Shown: piece by piece, positions 29,497 to 40,277 of the stretch
Layout: the number at the start of each line of letters is the position of its first letter
Position numbering within the stretch: position 1 is the stretch's first letter
Translations under genes and position numbers: made by a program
The notes under the pieces: model-generated
Seen by the model: the letters and a program-made list of their open reading frames with translations, nothing else
The model's database searches: none
Told to the model about the DNA's origin: nothing
Assembly: GCA_014529385.2 (NCBI GenBank)
Contig: CM043960.1
Span: 78,478,332 to 78,542,331, forward strand
DNA length: 64,000 nt
Source of the DNA: Adiantum capillus-veneris
Lineage: Eukaryota; Streptophyta; Polypodiopsida; Polypodiales; Pteridaceae
Direction: 5' to 3'

Positions 29497-31447
29497 TGTT
29501 GGGCTTACACTAGTAGGAGAAATGATACATTTCCTACTCTCAATTGAATGATCACTCTCTCTCTTACAATGGCATAGAGTTCCCTTGCTAATCACCCCTA
29601 ATACAACACATGAATATGCATAAGACAATGAGCTTCCACTCAAGAGCTCCTTCTAGAGAGGTTGAGCTTGGCTTCTCAAGCTATAGCATAGTGCTCTTGC
29701 TTATGGCTCCCCCCTTTTGTGCTAGCCACACCCTCTTTTTATAGCAATTTTGAGGGCTAGGGTTACTCCTCTAACCATGGTTGGGTTAGATTTTCAGCAC
29801 TTATGTAATTTCTTTTGCTTGGAATTATCAAGAAGTTGGTGGGGATAGATGAAGAAGAGAGAGAGGAGAGAAGTGGAGGTGATAGGACTTTTCATAGTAG
29901 GTTAGTGTTAGTAAATTAGTAGAGTTAGTATTTTTATTGATTTACAAATGGAATTGGATATTTACAATGGGAGTATCCATGTAGGATACAAATAAGAAAG
30001 AAAAAACTCTTAATAGGTAAGAAAATATGGATTTCTTACAATGTTGATGCTCCAAGTGTCTTGAGTAGGGTCAATTTTGACGCTTGTTGACGGTCCACTA
30101 GCTTTGACGGTATGTTTTTTCTCCACTCTTGACCTTCCTTGAGAGCCAAGGTGATTGAATATGAGTAATCAATCAACATGGTGCTGTCTTTCAAGAGGGT
30201 GGTTTTCTTGATAGATATGGGTAATATGGAAGAGGAAAAATGAGACTAGGTGGTCAATTTTGGAATGGAAGTGTGTGTAGGAGACGTGAGTTCACCATGG
30301 TTTCTCTTATTCTTCAAGGTTGAGAAGAAGGTGAGTAGGGTGCAGAGAGGAGTGGTGAGAGAGGTGGGGATGATGAGTGGAGAAGTGTGTGTGAAAGAGG
30401 AAAATGATAAAGTGGAAGAGGAAGTGTGGCTGCATAGCATGGGCAAACTGGGGTCCACTAATAAAATCATAGCTCACAGCTCGTAGCTCAAAAAAATATG
30501 AAAAAATTTGAGATAAAAGTTCAGCCCACGAGCTACAACTTTTGTTTGTATCACCTTTTCAAATTCGGGGAGCATGTGATCTTTAAAAATTCATCAAAAC
30601 CAACTGTTTTTTTCCACTGCACAAAGTCCTTGTGAGGTCCTTCTTTGGATGATTTTTTTGAACACCTCCAAGAGTGAGCCCCCCATAGTGCATGCATGCA
30701 TGCCACATACCCTTGACCTTATTTGGTAGGCCTATAATTGAAGATATTGTTGAGATCATGATATAAGTAAATAGTACAACTAAGAAAATCAAATATTGAG
30801 GGGTCTAAAAAAATATGTACATGTCAAATATAAATAATATAGGTGGAAAAAATATAAAGGGGTCAAAATAAATCTCTCTCATTATAAGTCTACCATAAAA
30901 AGATGAATATTTTTGGTGGTCTAATTTAATGAGAGTAACAGAGAATAGATGAAGGAAGGAAAAAATCACAATAGTGAAAAAATATAGAACTAGTTTTTAT
31001 GGATTTTTGTTGGGATGGAGTTACACCAAAAATAAGAGAAGCTTGCATGAAATTATTTTTATATGGAATAAAGAGTATGCAAAATGGTAAGAAAAAATAT
31101 GGTAATGGTGAGTCAATGTACATAGCATAAATAACACACCATAGGTAGAAATATTTAAATAAATACCAAAATAATTATGAAAAATTCTTTTATTTAGGCC
31201 CTATATACAATGAAATATTTACACACAAATGGGCCATAATATACTTATAATTTTTTATTTTTTTTGGCTCAACTAGCCCAGTGACTAGCTAATTGAGGGT
31301 TTTTAAGAAGATATGGGAAAAGTCCCCTAACTCACACACACCTATATACAGTGAAATGGTAGGGATAGCCACAGTGTTTGGATGATTTTGGTAGGGTGGG
31401 TTAACTCACTATGGCAATTATGGGGAGCCGAAAAACGGCTATCAACA
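29497..31447 (-). mobile_element. solo LTR of an unidentified LTR retrotransposon
   Basis: A 1951-bp segment with TGTTGATAGCC...AAGCCCAACA ends on the minus strand. On that strand a TATA-box GCTATAAAAAGAGGG is at about 29731-29746, followed by about 240 bases that look like R-U5. No coding frame is seen. Flanks GCAAA (left) and GCTTG (right) do not match as a duplication, and Copia-A' sequence on the two sides is not contiguous. Region 30800-31300 is very AT-rich. Confidence 0.65.
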
Positions 31448-31640
31448 GCTTGGAGAAGACGAAGGAATCTCAAGGCACACAATAGAGAGTGTGTTACTTA
31501 GTGTGTAATGGAAAGATAGATAGTCCTAGAGTGATGGACGTATATATAATGCACGGGGGAAAAACTTCCTAAAGAGGGAAAAAATACCCCGGTGGTCCTA
31601 GTGTGTTCACACACATCACTACCACATGTATATGGTAACA
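31448..31640 (-). repeat. Copia-A' 5' LTR remnant
   Basis: It matches 19831-20057 but lacks about 33 bases at the end next to the PBS, where the solo LTR abuts. The outer edge GGTAACA is intact and followed by GAAGA. Confidence 0.88.
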
Positions 31641-32107
31641 GAAGATAACGAGGCTTACCAGAAATATGTGTATACTTGATTGTGGTTCAAATTCGCTTCA
31701 ACAAAGTTTTTCGTGTTGGGTGCTTGATATTGGCAATGGGAATATGGATGATGGAGGAGACTTAGGTAGAGTCAAAATACCTTCACACATGATGCTTCCA
31801 AGAAATAGTTTGGCAAATCTTCTAAGCTTTACATATGGAGATTTGTGTCATGTGCAAGATCATGCAAGTTTTTTTAGAGATCGAGCAATACTTGCTCTGC
31901 GGAATAAAGAGGTGGATTTAATCAATGACTATGCATTGCAAATAATGCATGGAGTTTGCAAAGAGTATCTAAGTGAAGATTCAACTTGTATGTCAGAGGA
32001 AAAAACACATTTGTACACAATTGAATATCTGAATAGCCTTACTCTTGGTGGTGGTTTTCCACCTCATGCTTCAGTCTTGAAAGAAAATGCTCCTATCATG
32101 TTGAAAA
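31641..32107 (+). pseudogene. Helitron helicase, second part
   Basis: Continues the helicase in the frame left at 19830: LTRNMCILDCGSN, SCWVLDIGNGNM, HMMLPRNSLANLLSFTYGD, then FFRDRAILALRNKEVDLIND and GGFPPHASVLKENAPIML, the C-terminal helicase motifs of Helitron PIF1-like proteins. At about 32107 the frame passes into Ty3 PR sequence (KASCPKLCGQKGF). The last part of the helicase and any Helitron end (CTRR with hairpin) are not visible. Confidence 0.85.
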
Positions 32108-33342
32108 TTAAGGCTTCATGTCCAAAGCTATGTGGACAAAAAGGATTTCTTCATCTTACCTCTCAAACATATTGAGAATGTTATCGTTAGGGCAGCATAG
32201 TTTAACTGCATGGCTCCCAACATGAAGTTCCTTGAAAGGAGAATCTACTTCACCTGCAGGGAAAAGAGCATGTACATAGATGCTAATGAGTTGGGGAACA
32301 CCATATCTCTGCAATAAAGTGAATCAAGAGGAATTAGAGTTGTCTAATTTCCTAAATGGATTCCAAGATGTTTTCATTGATGACATCCCTAGTGAGCTAT
32401 CTCTAAAATGAGGGATGATGACCATGCAATGGAGCTCCTACCAAGAAGCTTACCGCCTAACAAGCCTCCTTATCAAGTTTCACAAGCTCAACAAGAGGAG
32501 ATCATGAGGTAAGTGCATGAATTGGTGAAAAAAAGGGATGGTGAGGTCTAGCTCCTCTCCATTTTGTTCACCATTGCTTTTAGTGCAAAAGAAAGACGAC
32601 ACATATCACATGTGTGTCGACTATAGAGCACTAAATAAGATCACTATCAAAAATAGATTTCCCATGCCACGGGTAGAAAATCTATTTGATAATTTACAAG
32701 TTTTGGCTTGACAAATGCTCCAGATGCATTCAAACTCATGATGGACAAAAATCTTCAGGCCATCCAAATTCTCTTGAAGAGTACAAGCAACACCTCCAGG
32801 TAACTTTTCAAGTTGTGAGAGAGAATAAGCTTTTCATTAATCAAAAGAAAAGTGAATTTTTCCTACAAGAGATTCAATATTTAGGTCACATTATCTCTAA
32901 TGATGGCACTCGTATGGATTCAACAAAGTTAGAGATAATAGAAGGATGGCCTAATCCAAGGAATCTACATGAGGTACGAAGCTTCATAGGTATGTGTGCA
33001 TACTATAGATGCTTCATAGAAAAAATTCTCACTAATAGCAGGCCCATTACATGACTTAACAAAAAGAAACGTTAAGTATTCATGGACTGCAAAACTGCAA
33101 GAAGCTTTTGAGAAGCTTAAGGAGAATCTTATCTCTCAATATGTGCTCACACTATTAGATCTCTCAAAGCCATTTGAGGTCCAATGTGATGCTTGTGATA
33201 ATTGCCTTGGAGCTATTTTGCTTCAAGAAGGGCATGCCATAGCATATGAGAGTCAAAGACTCAACTTCGATAAGTGAGTATTGGGCAAATACGAAAAAGA
33301 GCTACTAGCTATTCTATATGCCCTAAACACGTGGAAACACTA
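32108..33342 (+). pseudogene. Ty3-III pol fragment
   Basis: Homologous to the Ty3-II pol from within PR to the middle of RNase H. It holds ASCPKLCGQKGFLHL (PR), the RT start (RKMVRSSSSPFCSP-like in shifted frames, CVDYRALNKITIKNRFPMPRV), and LEEYKQHLQVTFQVVRENKL. YLGHIISNDGTRMD and PFEVQCDACDNCLGAILLQEG follow. Two internal deletions remove RT core pieces: one joins LFDNLQ to FGLTNAP near 32697, and one removes the FFDD catalytic motif near 32763. The frame is otherwise shifted and stopped repeatedly. Confidence 0.85.
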
Positions 33343-33815
33343 CCAAATGATTTTCTCATATTAAACTGATCATTTAATGGGGAGAATAAACGGGAACAAG
33401 AGTTAGAATAGAGACATGTGCTTCTAGACCTATCCCAACACGGGACCAAAAGGAGAGATGGTTGCATCTTAATAGGGGTCCAAAAGGAGATGGTCTATCG
33501 AAGAGCAATGTGCAATACGTGCTTCTAGGCTTACCTCAACAGGGGACCAAGAGGAGAGATGGTTATATCTCAACAGGGGTTCAAAAGGAGGTAGTCTATC
33601 AAAGAGCAACGTGCATCTACTGGAGCTTAAAAGACCTTAGGGTCAACTTCATTAAATACCTCCAATGGTTAGTGTTAAAAGTCCTTTGACCTTAGGCAAG
33701 CTAGGGTTGAGCTTGAGGTGGGAACGCGACCTAAGCTTGAGGTGATTGTCGTGCTGAATGACTAAGGTGTGTGCTTGATGACTAAGGTGCTTGAGGTGCT
33801 TGTCGTGCTTGCCAA
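33343..33815 (+). repeat. partial Ty3-I-type LTR
   Basis: It starts CAAATGATTTTCTCATATTA inside the LTR just after the broken RNase H (TGGAAACACTAC). It shows the same words as 890-1200: ATTTAATGGGGAGAATAAACGG, then TCCAATGGTTAGTGTTAAAAG and CTTGAGGTGCTTG. It includes a tandem duplication around GGACCAAAAGGAGAGATGG (about 33452-33605). The first bases and most of the 3' portion are missing. Confidence 0.75.
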
Positions 33816-34646
33816 AATATCTTCCATTTCATATACCCAGGTAACAAAATCATACTAAGGATAGTGTTGGTCAGCCACTACTTTTGTGAGTGGTGTTGCC
33901 TAAATTGACAAATCTACACCAACAAGATGTGTTGCCTAGATCAACGAATCCGCATTTAGTATTTTAAAATAGTGAATTTGTAGTTTCTTGGTGTGATGTC
34001 TAAATCAACCAATTTGCACCCGTGCTACCTAAATCAATGGATTTGCACATGCAAATGGTGTTTCCTAAATCAACTAATCTACACCAGGATGAGTATTTAC
34101 ACATTGCCTAAATTGGTGAATTTGTGTGCAAGTAACCAATGGACTAGACAAGGCATTAAAAAACAAAACATTTGTTACCTGTTTGGTACCAAATTGGAAT
34201 AGTTGGATGTTGAAGTATGTGCCAAATGATCATACCAAATCAACTGAGCTCATATGAGTAGTTGTGTAGCTTAGTGACCAAGTATTGAACTTCTATCCAG
34301 TGCAAGTACAACCCACGATGTTAGAATTGATTGATTTTACAAGTCATGCAAATAAGTAAAAGAGCATTGTTTATTCGGCAATATACTTCTTTGTTTCCAA
34401 ACTACTTGGGTGTGGTGTGTTAGCTATATCTGCAAAGAAAGTAACTTACAAAAAATTGAAGAAAGTGAGCACTTGTCAAGCGAGTGTATTAAACTAGGGG
34501 ATTGTTGTGTGAGAAGATGTTATAAAGGGTGGGGGGAAATTGGAGATCTTAAGTTAAGAAGGGAGGTGGAATAAGCACTTGGATGGTGTATTATATAATA
34601 TTACACTTGGGTCTAAGGATACATAGAAAGAGAATTTACTGATCAG
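33816..34646. other. non-coding region with degenerate short repeats
   Basis: No element ends or coding homology recognised. 33888-34130 holds about six degenerate copies of a word like TTGCCTAAATCAACAAATTTGCACC (starts near 33898, 33931, 34001, 34023, 34060 and 34107) at irregular spacing of about 25-70. The rest is AT-rich unique-looking sequence. Confidence 0.45.
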
Positions 34647-34966
34647 CGTAAGGTGTGAGCTTTGTCCTAGAGTATGAGTCAAGGAGAGAAGAGAGGATTT
34701 ATCCCATATGCAGTGGTGTAAGTTTGTAGAGTTACTTAAAGCTCATTTCATGAAATGAATAAACCAAGTCTATTTTGCATTACATCTCTCTTATTTATGG
34801 TGAGCTTGTGATGGCTTAGCAACTAGTCAAGATCGGGTTTATGAGTCTAAGTTAATTCATCTTGGAACCTAATTCTCTTGAGTGATAATATATCCAACAC
34901 ACACTCACTTGTGTGCACCATGTTTCTCTTTCATCCACCCTAGCCAGCACGATCCCATTCCCATCA
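34647..34966 (+). repeat. Copia-C 5' LTR
   Basis: About 320 bp, starting (C)GTAAGGTG where the 3' copy has TGTAAGGTG. It ends CCCATCA directly before the PBS-like AGTGGTACCAGAGC at 34967-34980. Confidence 0.75.
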
Positions 34967-36219
34967 AGTGGTACCAGAGCATAGGTGTCCTAGCTCAATT
35001 TACTAGTTTGCATTTGAGTAATTAGCATTCTTCAATTACCATTCCCTAATCGTTATTTGCATTAGTTCAATAGTCCCAATCCCTAATTGCCACTTGGGCA
35101 AGAGCATGCTCCACTACCCTTTGGCGATTAGGTGAAGGGGAATCGCATTTAGCATTGGTTGTGTGTGCAATTAATCAATTTTTATCCTCGTTTTTGCCTA
35201 CTTCATTGCAAAATTGTTCACATTGGAGCCACCATTGGCTAGTGCAACTTGTGTGTGTGCGAAGTGTTTCTTGCTGCCGTTTCATAGAGCCTTCAAGCTT
35301 CAAATTTGCATATCATTTGAATGTTCTATTAACTGTCTCACATCCACTTTGTTTCAACTTTTTGCGCAGTCCCTAATCTATGTATTTGGAGATTATTAGC
35401 CCTTAATACCCTTTTCCAAACAAAAAAAAAGGGTGTGTGGGATTTCATATGTGTGTGGCTTACTGCTTGGTGAAGCGTATGCTTTTAATTTTCAGATACC
35501 TCACACAAGCAAAGGTGAATCGTGTGGTGGCTAGCTTGCCTAACTAAAGGTATTGAGGGACCCTCAAGGCACGGGGTCAAACACTCCTATTGTTTTTTGT
35601 AGAGAGCAAGCGGGTGGAATCGAATCTAGCCATTGAATCAAACTTTTTAAAGATAGCGAGTCCGCAAGGAGGAGGTCCCGCAAAGTGCACCACTTCTCGG
35701 CCCCTATCCGTGGGCTACCCGACTGCTGGCGAGCCTCTGCCTAGGGTCTTGCCCATTGCCTAGCCCTGTAGAGACCACCTTCCCACTCTCCCATGGCCCT
35801 CTCCTAAGTAGGCAATCTTGCCACATGTCGCCCTTGTTCGCTCAACCTTCGAAAGGGACAGTCCCACGAGAACACACAAGCTAGCAGTCCAACATGCTCT
35901 GCTAAGAGAGTATTCCTGCCTGCAGAGAGCTTGAGGCTAGCATATCATTAAGCCCTCCATAGGGGGAGTGTCAAACCATATATGCAACTAAAGAGCGGGG
36001 CTTTCTTATGATCATTCAAAGGCGCTTCAAGCAAGCAAAACTTCAACATTTGAAGGCTTCAATTTTTGAACTATAAGCACATCAAAGCTAGCAAGGCTTC
36101 AAAGAGGTATCTAAGCACCAAAAGCCTTATTATCAGAGATCAAGCTCCAACTATGAAGAAGGGCTTCACTGACGGTAAAGAGGACCTTCAAAAAAGGAGT
36201 AGAGATTTACTAAAGGAAT

Positions 36220-36275
<56 letters not shown>

Positions 36276-36420
36276 AAAACTTCAAAATCTTGTAGCCCAG
36301 CACAATAACTTGCAAATAGATTTTCTATCATCTCCTAAGGGGTATCTGTGCATGTGTAAAGAGGTAGACACTGGCTAGGAAAGTCTCCTAAGCTAAGACC
36401 CCTCTATTAGCACAATGGGG
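34967..36420. other. Copia-C leader, non-coding
   Basis: About 1.45 kb between PBS and gag without coding homology. It contains an A9 run near 35420 and a CT array at 36215-36271. Plus-strand frames here are short and look random. Confidence 0.5.
36215..36271. repeat. (CT)n microsatellite
   Basis: CT array with one TTT interruption near 36228, inside Copia-C. Confidence 0.95.
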
Positions 36421-37409
36421 GAGAAGGGAATAGAGAAATTCAATGGGACGGGTTTCATACATGGCAGATGAAGCTTAGGGTGCACTTAATGAAAAAGACA
36501 CTATGGGGAGTGGTAAAAACATCACTAGATGAATAAGACGGAGTACATACACGGTCATTTAGTGCACAAGCCATAGAAAAAGACGAACATGCACTTGGGA
36601 TCATCATCATCGCACTGCACAACCAACTATGCTCACTTCATTGATGAATGTACAAGTGCACATAAAGCATGGATTGTTCTCGAAGAAAACTTTGGGGCTA
36701 GAGCTAAAAAGAGTAAAGTGAGTCTTAAAAGATAACTTTACAAAACCACAATGTATGAAGGAGAAGACATAGCTAGCCTTGTAAATCGACTTAAAAGCAT
36801 TATAACCCAGCTAACTTACATAAAATGTGATGTACCAAAAGATGACAAAGTGGTCGTACTTTTAAGCACAATTCCACCTCTTATGACCACTTAGTCACCA
36901 TCCTTGAAGACAAAGAATCGGCTCCATCATTTCAAGATGCCATCAATTCTCTTCAAGCAGAAGAGAAGAAGCAAAAGGGTTTGTCAACACCATCAGGAGG
37001 AGCCTTTGTCACATCATCGTCAAGTGGAGGATACTCAACATCATCCTCAAATGTAAAGAAGTGTTATAATTGTGGGAGAATGGGACATTTAGCTAAGGAT
37101 TGCTACACCAATAAGTCTTTTGCAACAAATGTGGTAAGAAGGGGCATCCTCCTTCTTGATGTTACTCAAGTGGAGGCAACAACAGGGGAGAAAGCAGCAG
37201 TAATAGCAACAACAACAAAAATTACAAAGGTAAGAAACCTGCAAGAGGATCAGATCATATGGTGGAGGAAGAAGAAGAAGATGAAGACCAAGGCAAGAAC
37301 AACTTGGTCTACTGCAACAACATACTGTGAACATTGTAGCCTCTCTAGTTTAAGGGGAGGTCTTTTTTCATCCTTTGTGAATCTGTCATCCTTACTGGAT
37401 ATGTATTGA
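36421..37409 (+). pseudogene. Copia-C gag remnant
   Basis: In changing frames: EKFNGTGFIHG, ENFGARAKKSKVS, TMYEGEDIASLVNRLKSII, LTYIKCDVPKDDKVVVLL and FQDAINSLQAEEKKQKG, as in copia Gag (UBN2-type). The last open frame (36981-37409) has a CCHC knuckle CYNCGRMGHLAKDC, followed by frame-shifted sequence that runs to the 3' LTR within about 100 bases. Stops and frameshifts are frequent. Confidence 0.78.
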
Positions 37410-37493
37410 CATCCTGTGTGGATACTATGTGTCATCCTTAGTGGATAAAGAACCTTCATTGTATTATCCTAGTCCACACCTCAAGCGAAGGAT

Positions 37494-37676
37494 TGTAAGG
37501 TGTGAGCTTTGTCCTAGAGTATGAGTCAAGGAGACAAGAGTCAATTTATCCCACATGCAATGGTGTAAGGTTGTAGAGCTACTTAAAGCTCATTTCTAGC
37601 CAACACATACACACTCACTTGTGTGCACCATGTTTCTCTTTCATCCACCCTAGCTAGCACGATCCCATTCCCATCA
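37494..37676 (+). repeat. Copia-C 3' LTR (internally deleted)
   Basis: It begins after a purine-rich AGCGAAGGAT. It matches the first and last parts of 34647-34966 with a deletion after AAAGCTCATTTC. Confidence 0.78.
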
Positions 37677-39695
37677 ATCAAAGGTGATTCAAATGATCTT
37701 GCTAGTTGTATATTATTAAAATGAGCCAAGAAATTTCATACCTGTAGGTTCTCTAATATGATATCGCATTGAATTTAGCTTTATCTAAAAACGTGTTTCT
37801 CAAAGACAAAGCACTAAGGTGATTTCTTGTTAGATTCAATCATAGTTTAATTGCACACTAAATACATTTACATTTTGAAAGCTATTAATGATAAGATGGA
37901 TGCAAAGTTAGGATTGAAAGTAGGAAATTTTGAGTACAATCAACTGAGCAATAAATTGGCAGAGAGGTTTGCAAATTGGAATAACCACTGGATATTGGTC
38001 GTGTGGAAAAAACTGTACCAAGCTCAATGAATGAATGGATAGGCTACAAGTAGGTCTCCTAATAGAAAGGTGTTGATATCAAATTTTGGCATAGAGGTAG
38101 ATAACTTTCAATAAGTGTATCCCTCAACAAAGGAGTACTAGAAATGTCGAGAGGAATGTGATACAAAAGCAAATAAATGGATCAATATTGAGTTATAATA
38201 TGCAACAACAATTTCACTACCAAATGATGCAATATTTAAAATACTTGCAGAGCAATCAAAGTGAGAATTCAATTACATTATATCACTGCTAATGGGTATA
38301 ACCATTCATTACTGAGCTAATGGATTGTGCATATAGCGAGGAGAGAGCAATTTGTTTGTTTAAGTATATAACTGCTTACATAGTTATATCTACATTCGAA
38401 TGATTGAGATAGCAGTCGGTTTGGGTGTAGGTAGTTATAAGTGTATTTGGTCAGAGCCCTCATGTGGTGATGATTATTGCGAGAACATTAAAGTGTGATG
38501 CATTTTGAGACATGTAATTTTGTCCATATATAAATTTATGATCTCTACAATGAAAGGAATCTTTGTGGTTATTAGGGTCTCTTTCGCTTTCATATTGTTG
38601 TTGATGATCTCTATCATCCACTCTTATGTGCCCTACCAATGTGCAATCATCAGGGTCTGTGTATTTGGAATGGTCAATATTGCTGTAAATTTTAGGGTCT
38701 AATGAATACGGACTACAACCTGCTTTTGGTACCCAATCTTGGCTTTTTATGCCATGAGTCAAAAGTACAAAAATATTGGACTCACTGAGTCCTTAGAGAT
38801 TATTTTAATGGGCATTATTTTATTTCAAATTTTAACAATTTTACAAGTTTAGGTAATTAAGTCTATTTGTACAAGAGAGATCATAGTTTCACTTTTGAAA
38901 GAGAATGGGTAGGAGACGTTTTATTAACCTAATTGCAAAGTATACAGAAGGTTTGCCTCATCTTCGCCTAAGGTTAGTCAAAAGTTCAAATTTATCAATT
39001 TCAAACTATAGTTTGCATTTTAAAAAAGTTAGAATACACCATGAGTTTCTCAACAAACCTTCTGGAGCTACTCTTTTAAGGCTACAATTGACAATGATTA
39101 GAAAAAGACATACCAAGAAGAAAATTTACAGGGTGGCAAACTTCAATGAATTGTCATCTTCATGGATAGCATGTGAAGTGCAAACTTTAAACATCTAAAG
39201 TTTGAGAACTCTTATAAATTCAGAGATTTAGGGCAGTGGTCATGATGCTACTTGGACCTGTCTAAATGACTACAAAAGGTTACAATAGTCTGGTATAGTA
39301 CAGTATCGTGCTATGTGGTTGAGATCATTGTATCCTCAAGAGGTTTTATGAATGAGTAGGTGGATGAAGACCTTGCAAGGGAGCGATATTCAAGGTTACG
39401 TGAAGATGACAACATTTATAGCTATGAGGTCGGTTATGTGTTCATAGAGAACCTCCTCCTATCATGTCGATGATGACAAGTTGGATCTTGATCGTCATCT
39501 CTTGTGGATCCTCAATCATTGTGTAGACTCCTACTTGCTTTTGCTTTCGTGGTCTACCATCACGATTGCCTAGGTGTTGTCTTTTTTCTTGCTACTTAGG
39601 GATGTGATATGGATAAAGGGTATTAAGAAAGCTATGAGAGAGATGTAGATGATTCCATATTTTAGCATACTATGTACGGGCTTGGAGAAAGTAAT
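37677..39695. other. AT-rich intergenic or intronic sequence
   Basis: About 2 kb with no recognised element. A 97-codon plus-strand frame at 38905-39198 (MGRRRFINLIAKYTEGLPHL) has no recognised homologue and no supporting signals, so I do not call it a gene. Another short coding-like patch (CYVVEIIVSSRGF-type frames near 39300-39420) is unconvincing. Confidence 0.4.
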
Positions 39696-39915
39696 TGTTA
39701 CCATATACATGTGGTAGTGATCACACTAGGACCACCGGGGCAGTTTTTCCCTCTTTAGGAGGTTTTCCCCCCATGCATTGTATATACGCCCATCACTCTA
39801 GGGCTATCAATCTTTCTTTCCATTGCACACTAAGTAACACACTCTCTATTGTGTGCCTTGAGCTTCCTTCATCTTCTCCAATCTGTGTGAGTTTCTCTGC
39901 AACCCTAATTCAACA
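39696..39915 (+). repeat. Copia-A 5' LTR
   Basis: It lacks the GTGTGAA found in the 3' copy near the start. It contains GTATATACGCCC (TATA-like) and the conserved CACACTAAGTAACACACTCT block. Confidence 0.92.
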
Positions 39916-40277
39916 ATTGGCATCAGAGCAGGATACGTCCTCCCGGGCTTAGTCGCCAGCTGCTCCAGCACACGCCTGCTCACTTTCTCCGATTACAGTG
40001 AGGTTTGGCAAGCGTTCGCAGGTCGACAAAAATTTCGGGTGAGCTCATAAAGCTCAGTCTACTCAGATTTTTTATTCGGGCTCATTTCGGCCTCCATTTC
40101 CACTACAAGCAGGTCTGCACATGCAATTTCATCATTTTGTGCAGATCTTTTGTCAGTGCCTTTTTATGCATAACAGGTGCGTTACAGTCTTCTACGGTTT
40201 GTGCTATATAGCACGTATTGTTCTCGCTCCGTTTCTCCTACTTTCAGGCAGTTTTCACATCAGGTGCAGCATTTACC
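39916..40277 (+). other. Copia-A PBS and leader
   Basis: A PBS-like ATTGGCATCAGAGC (one base from the tRNA-Met complement) is followed by about 350 bases without coding homology, up to the gag ATG at 40278. Confidence 0.75.

Larger units (their letters stand above)
19831..31640 (-). mobile_element. Copia-A': Ty1/copia element inserted in the Helitron
   Basis: The 3' LTR is at 19831-20057, pol C-terminal part at 20133-22207, and pol N-terminal part and gag at 27749-29496. A remnant of the 5' LTR is at 31448-31640. The flanks AAAGA (19826-19830) and GAAGA (31641-31645) agree at 4 of 5 positions, consistent with an aged duplication. Helitron coding continues in the same frame across the site. 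It is interrupted by Copia-B and by a solo LTR. It belongs to the same family as Copia-A at 39696-44843, with nearly the same LTR and proteins. Confidence 0.88.
34647..37676 (+). mobile_element. Copia-C: gag-only copia-type element
   Basis: LTR copies at 34647-34966 and 37494-37676 share GTAAGGTGTGAGCTTTGTCC at the start and CCCATTCCCATCA at the end. The 5' one is followed by a PBS-like AGTGGTACCAGAGC. The flanks ATCAG and ATCAA agree at 4 of 5 positions. The 3' LTR is shorter by an internal deletion of about 137 bases. The interior has only a decayed gag and about 1.4 kb of leader. No PR, IN or RT is seen, so it would depend on another element. Confidence 0.75.

Noticed and set aside
33816-34646. 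CRISPR-like array of short repeats
   Set aside because: The repeats are degenerate, irregularly spaced and in plant DNA with no associated genes.
38905-39198. 97-codon plus-strand frame MGRRRFINLIAK
   Set aside because: No recognised homology, no splice or promoter signals, AT-rich surroundings; frame length is expected by chance in 64 kb.
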